This document shows, piece by piece, positions 1 to 6,319 of a stretch of 8,560 nt of DNA. The notes below the pieces were generated by a model. It had not been told where the DNA came from. It ran no database searches and was given only the letters and a program-made list of their open reading frames with translations. A program made the position numbers and the translations under genes. Source of the stretch: Candidatus Curtissbacteria bacterium RIFCSPLOWO2_01_FULL_38_11b. Lineage in GTDB: Bacteria; Patescibacteriota; Microgenomatia; Curtissbacterales; GWA2-41-24. The number at the start of each line of letters is the position of its first letter. The stretch's first letter is position 1. The stretch covers positions 15,980 to 24,539 of the forward strand of contig MFBO01000019.1 in NCBI GenBank assembly GCA_001774995.1. Direction: 5' to 3'.

Positions 1-1
1 A

Positions 2-217
2 TACGGAGACAAAATTTGTGCTTCTATTGCGGCAGCATCAATCATTGCCAAAGTTTACCGCGATAACATAATGAAAAAGTACCACGTTATTTACCCAAAC
101 TATGGATTTAAACGCCATAAAGGCTACGGTACGCGCGAACATCAAGAAGCAATTAGAAGGTATGGATTTACAAAAATTCACCGAAAATCTTTTAATCTTA
201 ACTATTTACATGGATAA
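2..217 (+). CDS. rnhB: Ribonuclease HII, C-terminal part (5' truncated by window edge)
   Basis: RNase HII cuts the RNA strand of RNA/DNA hybrids and removes single ribonucleotides from DNA in the cytoplasm. Only the last 71 codons are present, and the reading frame enters open at base 2. The visible segment starts [21 protein letters not shown], the family's signature block; the Asp of AKVYRD (codon at 62-64) is the last acidic residue of the D-E-D-D catalytic set. It is followed by YPNYGF, HKGYGT with a downstream His, and the terminal HRKSF, all standard for the C-terminus. The gene ends with TAA at 215-217, and the start of yraN lies inside its final codons (ATGGATAA). The rnhB-yraN pairing is common in bacteria. 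The N-terminal half, with the other catalytic acids, lies outside the window. Confidence 0.95.
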   Translation, partial: YGDKICASIAAASIIAKVYRDNIMKKYHVIYPNYGFKRHKGYGTREHQEAIRRYGFTKIHRKSFNLNYLHG

Positions 218-569
218 AGTAGCAATAGGTAAATACGGGGAAGATTTAGCTTGTGAGTTTTTAAAAAGTAGAGGCTATAAAATAATAGAGCGCAATTTCA
301 GAATACGCGGTGGAGAAATCGATGTTGTCGCAAAAGACGGCATCACACTGGTTTATGTAGAGGTCAAAACAAGAAGCCAGTATATGTTTGGTACCCCGGA
401 AGAATCTGTAACTCCTTTTAAATTACGCTTTTTACAACGAGCCGCGAAATTTTACCGACTTAAACGTAAAAATCTTAATTTACCGCAACTTGAACGAATA
501 GACGTGATCTCTGTTGACATTTCAGAACCAAAGGCCTATTTTAAACTTATCAAAAACGCCGGATTTTGA
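210..569 (+). CDS. yraN: YraN / UPF0102 family nuclease-fold protein
   Basis: A 119-aa protein of the UPF0102 (YraN) family, a single-domain relative of Holliday-junction resolvases and restriction endonuclease folds. Its cellular role is poorly defined. The family pattern is complete: GKYGED near residue 7, a Gly-Tyr with RNFR (about 22-31), GEIDVV (35-40, putative catalytic Asp38), VEVKTR (50-55, putative catalytic Glu51 and Lys53), and the FGTPEESV...K block (60-71). The frame is open upstream to an ATG at 102, but residues before 210 would lie wholly inside rnhB and resemble no YraN; starting at 210 gives the family's usual length of about 120 aa. No Shine-Dalgarno is visible, and the 8-nt overlap with the rnhB stop suggests translational coupling. 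Fold assignment is firm; DNA substrate unknown. Confidence 0.93.
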   Translation: MDKVAIGKYGEDLACEFLKSRGYKIIERNFRIRGGEIDVVAKDGITLVYVEVKTRSQYMFGTPEESVTPFKLRFLQRAAKFYRLKRKNLNLPQLERIDVISVDISEPKAYFKLIKNAGF

Positions 570-585
570 AATTAAAGCCAAAAAT

Positions 586-634
586 TTTATATTAGCAGCT
601 AAATGTCCTTGGCCTTTTAGGCCTCAGGAGTTTA
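586..634 (+). repeat. Hairpin repeat, copy 1 (GGCC-TTTTA-GGCC)
   Basis: An imperfect stem-loop: TAAA (600-603)/TTTA (631-634), TCCT (606-609)/AGGA (626-629), GGCC (611-614)/GGCC (620-623), apical loop TTTTA. Positions 586-623 match 6672-6709 at 32 of 38 bases by hand alignment. The 3' arm contains AGGAG, the only Shine-Dalgarno-like run before the gene that starts at 646. The hairpin also overlaps the candidate promoter at 609-638. Function is not known. Confidence 0.6.
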
Positions 635-638
635 TAAT
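609..638 (+). promoter_or_regulatory. Candidate promoter for the 646-1161 gene
   Basis: TTGGCC (609-614, 4/6 to TTGACA), an 18-nt spacer, then a perfect TATAAT (633-638). A transcript beginning the usual 6-7 nt downstream would start essentially at the ATG at 646, giving a leaderless or nearly leaderless mRNA. This fits the lack of a properly spaced Shine-Dalgarno: AGGAG at 626-630 is 15 nt from the ATG, which is too far. In an AT-rich genome a chance match is possible. Confidence 0.4.
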
Positions 639-645
639 CACCTCA

Positions 646-1161
646 ATGAACGAACAAGAGATTCATATACATATACACACAGAATCACCTACAAATAGAA
701 GGGGTTCTCGTCCCAAAGCCGCAGTAAAACCAAGGGGTATTTCAAAAGAGGCTGACATGAAAGCTCTAATGACGAGAAATCTCTGGGAAAGATTCCTGTT
801 CGAACCTTTTACAGCAGGCCTAAATCCATGGATAAATTTACAGTCAGCCAAAAAGGCCGCTGAATCAGGTCACTCTGTGGAAATTATGGGATACGAGATG
901 GACGAAGCTCGGCTTACTAACAGCATGATAGAGAAAGCAAAACATACAAAAGGCTCAATTGTAACGGCTGACGATCTAATCGATTTTATGATCGAATCGG
1001 GATTCTCTATAGCTGAAAGTACCGGAATTCGACGCGAACTCATGGAACTTTATTTAGAATCTAGGATCGATCTGGTTGGTCTTGCTTGGGACCTTAGTAG
1101 TGATAAAATATCCCAACGAAAAGCAGCTATTTACCAAAGAGAATTGAGTCTTGCAAGTTAA
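646..1161 (+). CDS. Hypothetical protein, 171 aa, no family recognised
   Basis: I do not recognise this protein. The N-terminal 35 residues look disordered, with an alternating His/Ile run (EIHIHIHTE, residues 5-13) and then a basic, Pro-containing stretch (RRGSRPKAAVKPRG, 18-31). From about residue 38 it is mostly predicted helix with a regular charged/hydrophobic pattern (SAKKAAESGH, EARLTNSMIEKAK, ADDLIDFMIESGF, RRELMELYLESR). There is no signal peptide, membrane segment or cysteine pair. The ATG at 646 is the first start codon after the yraN stop that keeps most of the frame; the frame is open back to 514, but those codons lie inside yraN and the hairpin. An internal ATG at 757 is an alternative start that would drop the disordered tail. 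Codon use resembles the neighbours. Its stop overlaps the convergent dehydrogenase stop. It is probably a real, lineage-restricted gene. Confidence 0.75.
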   Translation: MNEQEIHIHIHTESPTNRRGSRPKAAVKPRGISKEADMKALMTRNLWERFLFEPFTAGLNPWINLQSAKKAAESGHSVEIMGYEMDEARLTNSMIEKAKHTKGSIVTADDLIDFMIESGFSIAESTGIRRELMELYLESRIDLVGLAWDLSSDKISQRKAAIYQRELSLAS

Positions 1162-2123
1162 ACCTTCACTAACCCCATCGGCTCTCTTCCTTCAAAAACA
1201 TCAATTATATTCTGGGCGGCAATTTGAGACATTTTTTCGCGGGTTTCGATAGTTGCCGATGCAGTGTGTGGCGTTAAAATCACATTATCTAATTGCAACA
1301 AATCCGCTGATATATTAGGCTCGTGTTCAAATACATCAAGACCAGCCCCGGCAATTTCCCCGCTTTTAAGAGCCCAAACAAGGGCTTCTTCATCAACAAT
1401 AAGTCCGCGGGCAGTGTTAATAAGAATTGCTGAGTCCTTCATAAGTTTTAATTCCCGTTTACCTATTAAATGATGGGTGTTTTTAGACAGGGGAACATGC
1501 AGTGTTACAATATCCGCATCCTTTAAAATCGTATCAAGTTCACATAATTTTGCCTCGTATATAAGCTCAAAATCCTCAGACCTTTTAATATCAAAATAAA
1601 GAATCTGCATCCGAAATCCCCCATAAGCAATTTGTCCTACAAAAGTTCCAATTCTCCCTAAACCAATTATGCCAATGGTTTGCCCCCAAAGCTGTCGGCT
1701 TAAAAATAGATTTGGGACAAATTTTTTAAACTGTCCATTCCCTACAAATCTGTCTGCTGCAAGAATCTGTTTATTTAAGGCAAAAATAAGTGCAAAGGTA
1801 TGTTCTGCAACCGATTCAGATGCAACACCCGGAGTATTAGTAACGATTATCCCCTTTTTTGAAGCTGAAATTAAATCAATATTATCATAGCCAACTGCAA
1901 AGTTCGCAATCACTTTGAGTTTGGTGGAAGCTGCCTTTATTATTTTTTCATCTATTTGGTCGTTAACCATAGTAATAACTGCATTAAAAGACGAAAAAAT
2001 TCTCTTTAAATCGTCTGAAGATATATCTTTGCCCAATTGGTTAGTTTCAACATCATATCCTTTTAGTCTTAAAAGCTGAATTCCGTTTTCGGGGATTTTG
2101 TCGGTTATATAAATTTTGGGCAT
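1158..2123 (-). CDS. D-isomer-specific 2-hydroxyacid dehydrogenase (glyoxylate/hydroxypyruvate reductase-like)
   Basis: A 321-aa NAD(P)-dependent dehydrogenase of the D-2-hydroxyacid family, which reversibly reduces 2-keto acids (glyoxylate, hydroxypyruvate and similar) in the cytoplasm. Full length for the family. The substrate-binding domain covers about 1-100 and the C-terminal segment; the Rossmann domain covers about 101-290, with the dinucleotide loop GIIGLGRIG (151-159). Catalytic residues are in place: Arg239 in NTARG, Glu268 in DVFEHEP, and His286 in TPHTASAT. VANFAVGYDNID near residue 75 is the conserved N-terminal block. The acidic residue expected about 20 residues after the glycine loop is Asp178 (YFDIK), which favours NAD over NADP. 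It is the last gene of the minus-strand operon, 6 nt after the PfkB stop, without a clear Shine-Dalgarno. Exact substrate cannot be read from sequence; phosphoglycerate or D-lactate dehydrogenase are less likely. Confidence 0.92.
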   Translation of the reverse strand: MPKIYITDKIPENGIQLLRLKGYDVETNQLGKDISSDDLKRIFSSFNAVITMVNDQIDEKIIKAASTKLKVIANFAVGYDNIDLISASKKGIIVTNTPGVASESVAEHTFALIFALNKQILAADRFVGNGQFKKFVPNLFLSRQLWGQTIGIIGLGRIGTFVGQIAYGGFRMQILYFDIKRSEDFELIYEAKLCELDTILKDADIVTLHVPLSKNTHHLIGKRELKLMKDSAILINTARGLIVDEEALVWALKSGEIAGAGLDVFEHEPNISADLLQLDNVILTPHTASATIETREKMSQIAAQNIIDVFEGREPMGLVKV

Positions 2124-2129
2124 ATAAAA

Positions 2130-3125
2130 TTAAAAAGATACAGCTTTAAGATCCGAAACTGCCTGACGGTTTCTTTCGAGATCTTTTTTTGTCAATAATC
2201 CATTCTGAGAACCTAATTCTCTTATAACATGCGAAGCATTTATCGTTCCCCAGATCATAGCTTCAGACATCGGCATATCGTAAATAAGAGCGCCTATAAA
2301 AGCACTGGCATAAGCATCCCCGGCTCCTGTCTTTTCAACAAGTTTGGTTGGAAATACCCCAACTTTTAAATAACTGTTGCCATCTGTAGCATAGGACCCC
2401 TCCTCACCGTCTGTTACAACAATCATTTTTGGTCCAAGTGAAAGCATTTTATCAAGTACCTCGCGCGCTGCAACTCTTTCTTTAATGTCAATTTCAAGTA
2501 TTTGTTTTGCCTCTTCTAAATTACAGATTATAAGCTCACACTGTTCGAGGGTTTTAGGATATCTTTTGATGTTAGCCTTTATTTGAAATGTCCCGGGGCT
2601 AAAAGCAAGTTTCGAGTTATATTTATCAACATAATGAGCAACCTCGTCAATAATACTTGAGTCAACAAACGATTGTGATAGAGAAGTTAAATAAACCCAG
2701 CGGGCTGGCTCTAGTTTTGGAAGACTATAAAACCAAGGCTGATGATAAACAAAAGCCGTGCGTTCACCCTGAAAAGTTAAAATGACCGAAAGATTTGAAT
2801 GTGCACCCTTTTGTATTTGAATATAATCAGCGATTACCCCTTTTAAAGTCAAAGTATTTTTAATTAAGGCTCCTTGAGAATCATCGCCCAAATTTGTGTA
2901 TATTGCGCATTTTAAACCGATAGTTGAGACTCCAACCGCAACGTTTGCGGCATTTCCGGCAACAGACTGTGCAATCGAATCAACCGGAATTTTATCCCCG
3001 TATCTTATACAGATTTTACACTCCTGGTGGTTTATGTCACACTCTATAGTCGCATCGTGTATTTTGATAAATGTGTCAATTGTTGAATCGCCTATTGCTA
3101 ATACGTCCAAAGGTATATTGTCCAT
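2130..3125 (-). CDS. PfkB-family carbohydrate/nucleoside kinase
   Basis: A 331-aa ribokinase-fold (PfkB) kinase that transfers phosphate from ATP to a sugar or nucleoside hydroxyl. The N-terminal block DVLAIGDSTIDTFI (7-20) starts the Rossmann-like core. SVAGNAANVAVGVSTIGL (54-71) carries the sugar-binding GN motif, and NLGDDSQG (78-85) follows. ICNLEEA (200-206) is the conserved NxxE metal motif, VVTDGEEGSY (236-245) the nucleotide-side strand, and EKTGAGDAYASAFIGA (264-279) the PfkB signature 2 with catalytic Asp270 and the GAGD anion hole. An insertion near 24-50 (CDINHQECKICIRYGDK, three Cys and one His) separates it from textbook ribokinase and might bind a metal or form part of the lid. 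It lies 13 nt after the LOG gene; GAGGG 10 nt before the ATG is a weak ribosome site. Ribose, adenosine and fructose phosphates are all possible substrates. Confidence 0.9.
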   Translation of the reverse strand: MDNIPLDVLAIGDSTIDTFIKIHDATIECDINHQECKICIRYGDKIPVDSIAQSVAGNAANVAVGVSTIGLKCAIYTNLGDDSQGALIKNTLTLKGVIADYIQIQKGAHSNLSVILTFQGERTAFVYHQPWFYSLPKLEPARWVYLTSLSQSFVDSSIIDEVAHYVDKYNSKLAFSPGTFQIKANIKRYPKTLEQCELIICNLEEAKQILEIDIKERVAAREVLDKMLSLGPKMIVVTDGEEGSYATDGNSYLKVGVFPTKLVEKTGAGDAYASAFIGALIYDMPMSEAMIWGTINASHVIRELGSQNGLLTKKDLERNRQAVSDLKAVSF

Positions 3126-3138
3126 AGATTTTTAACCC

Positions 3139-3777
3139 TCATATTGAAAATTTAGGTTCTATATGCTTATGACTTTGCTTTAGAATATCATCCCTGATTT
3201 TATTAATAGCCAAAATAACCTGTTGCGGCTTATTAACAATCTTAAATACTTGTCTTTCTTCTGCCCTAATATACATGCCACGAGTAAAAGCAAATATAAT
3301 TTCTTGCCAGAAATCACCATATAAGATTAATGGTTTATGATGTCCAAAATATAACCGTGCTAATCCCCACGCCATTCCGAATTCAGAAATAGTCCCGGTT
3401 CCGCCATTGAAAATTATAAATATTTGGCCAAGTTCCAAAAGTTTTAAGGTTCTCTCTAAATAATTTTTCTCAACTATCAGGTGATCTACTTTATTAGTTT
3501 TATCTCGGCCTTCAAACATAGCTGTATCATCGGGGTAAAAAGTAACTCCTATTGCTTGCCCCCCCCCGCTGTGTGCTCCTAATGTTGCTGCTTTCATTAT
3601 CCCCGGACCTGCTCCATTAACAACTATATAGCCTTCTTTTGCACACAGTTTAGCGACTTCAAATGCAGCCTTAAAAGGATCGTCTGCTTCTTTAGCATCC
3701 GCATAACCCAAAAAAGTAACTTTATCAACGATAGGGGAAATTGCGCTAAAACCTTTTTTTTGGAAAGGATTGATCAT
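3139..3777 (-). CDS. LOG family protein (TIGR00730-type nucleotide 5'-monophosphate phosphoribohydrolase)
   Basis: A 212-aa Rossmann-fold protein of the LOG ('lysine decarboxylase-like') family, whose characterised members hydrolyse nucleoside 5'-monophosphates to base plus ribose 5-phosphate. The nucleotide-binding motif is NGAGPGIMKAA (54-64). The hallmark PGGxGTxxE appears as NGGTGTISE (124-132), with Asn in place of Pro and the catalytic-site Glu132 kept. YLERT (106-110) supplies the conserved Arg109. KPLILYGDFW (148-157) is the next conserved strand. The name 'lysine decarboxylase' should not be used. Nine consecutive G bases on the coding strand (genomic 3559-3567) encode Gly71-73. It lies 17 nt after the RPE-like gene and 13 nt before PfkB. 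No Shine-Dalgarno. The basic tail (HKHIEPKFSI) is not diagnostic. The product ribose 5-phosphate would connect it to its pentose-handling neighbours; actual substrate is inferred. Confidence 0.9.
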   Translation of the reverse strand: MINPFQKKGFSAISPIVDKVTFLGYADAKEADDPFKAAFEVAKLCAKEGYIVVNGAGPGIMKAATLGAHSGGGQAIGVTFYPDDTAMFEGRDKTNKVDHLIVEKNYLERTLKLLELGQIFIIFNGGTGTISEFGMAWGLARLYFGHHKPLILYGDFWQEIIFAFTRGMYIRAEERQVFKIVNKPQQVILAINKIRDDILKQSHKHIEPKFSI

Positions 3778-3794
3778 ACTTTTTAATTAAAATA

Positions 3795-4439
3795 TTATGA
3801 TTGCAAACTAGCAAGCTTAGCAAGTTTTTCGTAAGCGACCCTAAAATCCGGCGAATTGTATAAAGACGATGAGGCTACCAAGAAATTCGCACCGGCTTGT
3901 GCTAGTTTTTCTGCATTGTCAAAATTAACCCCTATATCAATTTCGACCGGCATCTCATTTATCATTTTTTTAACCTTTTTGATTCGCTCATACGTATTTT
4001 CCCCTAATTTTTGTCCCGAAAACCCGGGATCCCCCGTCATCAAAAGTAAAAAATCAACGTCATCGAAAAAGTGAAAAGCAGATTCAACAGGAGTTGTTGG
4101 ATTTAAAGAAAGTCCAGCTTGTTTTCCATAGCCTTTTATAAGATAAATACTTTGATTAACATCAGTACCTGTTTCAAAAGGGAAAATTATTCTTGTGACA
4201 AAATCACAACGTGCTAAATCATTTATATAGTTTTGTGGAAATTCAACCATTAATTGAACTTCCAAAGAGCTCGATGAAGGGAACTTTTTAATTATATCTA
4301 CACCTACAGTCGTATTTTTACTAAATAAACCATCGACAACATCTATTTGGATTAAATCAGAAACGTGTTCTGCCATCCTTAATCTTTTATGATATTCATC
4401 TTCGTTGTTTGTTAAAATTCCGGGAACGATTTTAGCCAT
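3795..4439 (-). CDS. Ribulose-phosphate 3-epimerase family TIM barrel with altered metal site
   Basis: A 214-aa protein of the ribulose-phosphate 3-epimerase (RPE) family, which normally interconverts D-ribulose 5-phosphate and D-xylulose 5-phosphate using a metal held by two His and two Asp. Family landmarks are clear: PGILT (6-10, normally PSIL), IQIDVVDGLF (30-39, normally HxDVMDGxF), EVQLMV (60-65, normally DVHLM), LLMTGDPGFSGQKL (132-145, the phosphate/active-site loop) and EIDIGVN (166-172, normally DGGI). Asp33 and Asp168 are kept, but both metal His are Gln (Gln31, Gln62), so classical epimerase chemistry is doubtful; it may use a different metal or substrate, or act as a binding protein. 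Its ATG lies inside the end of the upstream nuclease gene (8-nt overlap, ATGGCTAA), implying translational coupling. Fold call is firm; activity call is not. Confidence 0.85.
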   Translation of the reverse strand: MAKIVPGILTNNEDEYHKRLRMAEHVSDLIQIDVVDGLFSKNTTVGVDIIKKFPSSSSLEVQLMVEFPQNYINDLARCDFVTRIIFPFETGTDVNQSIYLIKGYGKQAGLSLNPTTPVESAFHFFDDVDFLLLMTGDPGFSGQKLGENTYERIKKVKKMINEMPVEIDIGVNFDNAEKLAQAGANFLVASSSLYNSPDFRVAYEKLAKLASLQS

Positions 4440-5829
4440 AATTAGGGGCTCCGCTTTGAATAGGCATGTTATACAAATTATTTATTTTTAATTCATAATT
4501 TTCTCCCTGCTGTGGAATTATAGTATTGATTTTAAGTCTTTTCTCAATTTCAGCGCTTAAGAACAAAGCTTGCTCATTTTCACCATGAACCAGAAAGACT
4601 TTTTTTAAATTCTCGATTTTACTAATCCAATTAACAAGCTGAACACTGTCTGCATGTGCGCTATATGATCCAATAGCAACTATTTGTGCCCTAACTTGAA
4701 GTTTCTCTCCAAATACGGAAATTTCATTCTCCTCCTCAAACAAACGTCTGCCAAGAGTTCCCTTAGCCTGGTAACCAACGATTAAAAGCGTATTATTAGG
4801 ATCACTAATATAATTTCTTATATGAAATAAAATTCTGCCTCCGTTCATCATTCCGGATCCTGCAATAATTACCTTAGGGTTAGAAGCCGTATTTATTGCC
4901 TTGGAATCCTCAACAGTTGAGCAAACATGAAGTCTCTCAAATCCGAAAAAATCCTGATCTTGATGTTTTTTTTGAAGGTCTCCGTTCAAGTAAGATGAGT
5001 ATTTTTTAAATACATTAGTAACTTTTAATGCTAAGGGACTATCAAGATAAAAATCCGGCTTCTCACAACCTTGAATAGAGCAAAAATCTTCTATATCATG
5101 TAAAAGCTCCTGAGTTCTCTCGATTGCGAAAGTAGGAATCATTAAAACGCCGTTTTTTTTAACGACAGAGTCAATAATATTTGCTAGTTTTACCATGCGC
5201 TTGTTACTATCTTCATGAATTCTTCCCCCATAAGTGCTTTCACAAATTAAAAAGTCACAACTATCTATGAATTCAGGAGGATTAAGAAGAAGTGAAGGGT
5301 TATTTCCTAAATCACTCGTGTAAACTAAAGAAACACCACCTGCTTCGATTTTAATAACTGCAGAACCCAGTATATGCCCGGCATTAAAAAGAGTAAGTTT
5401 TACACCAGGGGCAATTTCTAAAGGTTCGTGATAAGTTATACTTTCGAAAAGCTCCATTGATTTTTCGATATCACCTTCTGAATAAAGAGGAGGGTGGTTG
5501 TTTCTTTGAGCTTCTTCTCGCATCAGCTTTTCGCTGTCTGCCAAAACAAGTAGCGTTAGCTCTTTAGTGGGACCGGTAGAAAAAATTTTTCCGCAAAAGC
5601 CGTCTTTTACCAGTTTTGGCAAGCGGCCCGTATGATCTAAATGGGCGTGACCAACAACTACAAAATCAATACTTTTTGGATCGTATAAAAATGGAGCGTG
5701 GTTTCTTTCATCGGCGATCTTATTTCCCTGGTACAGCCCGCAATCAAATAAAATCTTTTTGCCGCCCGCTTCCACTAAAATATTAGACCCTGTGACTTCG
5801 CGACAGGCGCCATAAAAAGATACCCTCAT
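4432..5829 (-). CDS. MBL-fold / beta-CASP RNA-processing nuclease (YSH1/COG1236 type)
   Basis: A 465-aa metallo-beta-lactamase nuclease with a beta-CASP insertion, related to archaeal and bacterial CPSF73/YSH1-like ribonucleases that cleave or trim RNA in the cytoplasm. Motifs in order: Asp29 in LFDCG; HAHLDH (61-66), the zinc motif; His152 in NAGHILGS; Asp173 in YTSDLG; Glu197 in CESTYGG, opening the beta-CASP domain; PTFAIERTQELL (232-243); GSGMMNGGRILFH (324-336); His392 in YSAHAD; and VHGE (414-417). All zinc ligands are present, so it should be active. No KH domain precedes it, unlike many archaeal CPSF homologues, and no RNase J C-terminal domain follows. It heads the tight five-gene minus-strand run and overlaps the RPE-like gene by 8 nt. 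No Shine-Dalgarno is seen; the ATG was chosen because MRVSFYGACREVTGS is the standard family N-terminus. Confidence 0.93.
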   Translation of the reverse strand: MRVSFYGACREVTGSNILVEAGGKKILFDCGLYQGNKIADERNHAPFLYDPKSIDFVVVGHAHLDHTGRLPKLVKDGFCGKIFSTGPTKELTLLVLADSEKLMREEAQRNNHPPLYSEGDIEKSMELFESITYHEPLEIAPGVKLTLFNAGHILGSAVIKIEAGGVSLVYTSDLGNNPSLLLNPPEFIDSCDFLICESTYGGRIHEDSNKRMVKLANIIDSVVKKNGVLMIPTFAIERTQELLHDIEDFCSIQGCEKPDFYLDSPLALKVTNVFKKYSSYLNGDLQKKHQDQDFFGFERLHVCSTVEDSKAINTASNPKVIIAGSGMMNGGRILFHIRNYISDPNNTLLIVGYQAKGTLGRRLFEEENEISVFGEKLQVRAQIVAIGSYSAHADSVQLVNWISKIENLKKVFLVHGENEQALFLSAEIEKRLKINTIIPQQGENYELKINNLYNMPIQSGAPNYG

Positions 5830-5835
5830 GTTTTA

Positions 5836-5917
5836 AGTATCTAGTATCTAAAAGTCAATTGTAAATAGTGAATTTTACGAAGATATACCGTGAGTTCAAT
5901 TATCTATAAACTATAAA
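5836..5917. repeat. Short 7-bp tandem repeats in the grx-nuclease gap
   Basis: AGTATCT occurs twice in tandem (5836-5849, plus one further matching base), and CTATAAA occurs twice in tandem (5904-5917). Both sit in the 95-bp gap between the glutaredoxin stop and the nuclease start. Such degenerate heptamer runs can vary in copy number between relatives. There is no sign that they bind anything. Confidence 0.5.
5872..5899 (-). promoter_or_regulatory. Candidate promoter of the five-gene operon
   Basis: On the minus strand TTGAAC (5899-5894, 4/6), a 16-nt spacer, then TAAAAT (5877-5872, 5/6 to TATAAT). Predicted start near 5865, giving a leader of about 36 nt before the nuclease ATG at 5829. 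A second TTGACT (5857-5852) nearby lacks a well-spaced -10. The operon could also be read through from the glutaredoxin gene. Confidence 0.4.
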
Positions 5918-5924
5918 CCATACG

Positions 5925-6185
5925 CTATTCACTGTTAGCTAATCCAAGCGCTGCATCTATCCTTGCTTTATCAAAACCCAAAATATTCTCTTGCAAACCA
6001 TTGTCTTTGGTTATAATCGTAAAAGGTACGCCCATTTGGCCCGATATCTCTATCATTTTTTGTGCTTCATCAGGGTTTTCGTCAACTAGAATTTCGCTAA
6101 ATTGGATATTTTTAGAATTCAAATAATCCTTCTGCATTTTGCAAAAAGGACAAGTTACCGTTGTGTACATTATAACCTTAGCCAT
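5925..6185 (-). CDS. Glutaredoxin / NrdH-like thioredoxin-fold redox protein
   Basis: An 86-aa thioredoxin-fold protein that exchanges dithiol and disulfide in the cytoplasm. The active site is TCPFC (11-15) with Cys12 and Cys15 just after the first strand (VIMYTT). The cis-proline is Pro54 in MGVPFT, and GFD (70-72) is the conserved turn that precedes the last helix in glutaredoxins. Length is typical of the family. CPFC with GFD resembles the glutaredoxin/mycoredoxin-like group; whether glutathione or a thioredoxin reductase recharges it cannot be decided here. There is no signal peptide. The ATG is preceded by an A/T run without Shine-Dalgarno. It is 95 nt upstream of the nuclease operon on the same strand and may be its first gene or a separate transcript. 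Confidence 0.92.
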   Translation of the reverse strand: MAKVIMYTTVTCPFCKMQKDYLNSKNIQFSEILVDENPDEAQKMIEISGQMGVPFTIITKDNGLQENILGFDKARIDAALGLANSE

Positions 6186-6213
6186 ATGTTTTTTATAATT
6201 GATCCTAAGTCTT

Positions 6214-6268
6214 AATCTAACGGATTTTAAGCTAAGTAGTCAATACCGTACCGAAATCCCTAAAATCC
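6214..6268 (-). promoter_or_regulatory. Candidate glutaredoxin promoter within an inverted repeat
   Basis: On the minus strand TTGACT (6243-6238, 5/6) is followed after 18 nt by TAGATT (6219-6214, 4/6). The -35 lies between the arms of an 8-bp perfect inverted repeat, GGATTTTA (6222-6229) and TAAAATCC (6261-6268); one arm falls in the promoter spacer. The arrangement could be an operator or an RNA hairpin in a longer leader. The predicted 5' leader is about 20 nt. Confidence 0.35.
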
Positions 6269-6319
6269 TTTGAATCTCCTATACCAATTATTCTTTTTTT
6301 ATATTTCTCTACGGAAACA

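Noticed and set aside
102..209. N-terminal extension of yraN to ATG 102
   Set aside because: It lies wholly in rnhB coding sequence and does not resemble the YraN family.
514..645. Extension of the orphan gene to ATG 514
   Set aside because: It overlaps the end of yraN and runs through the hairpin and promoter; the residues look like out-of-frame translation.
663..851. Minus-strand open frame of 62 codons opposite the orphan gene
   Set aside because: Antisense shadow with no promoter, ribosome site or recognisable protein.
5836..5917. CRISPR-like repetition
   Set aside because: Only two 7-bp units each, no spacers and no cas genes in the window.
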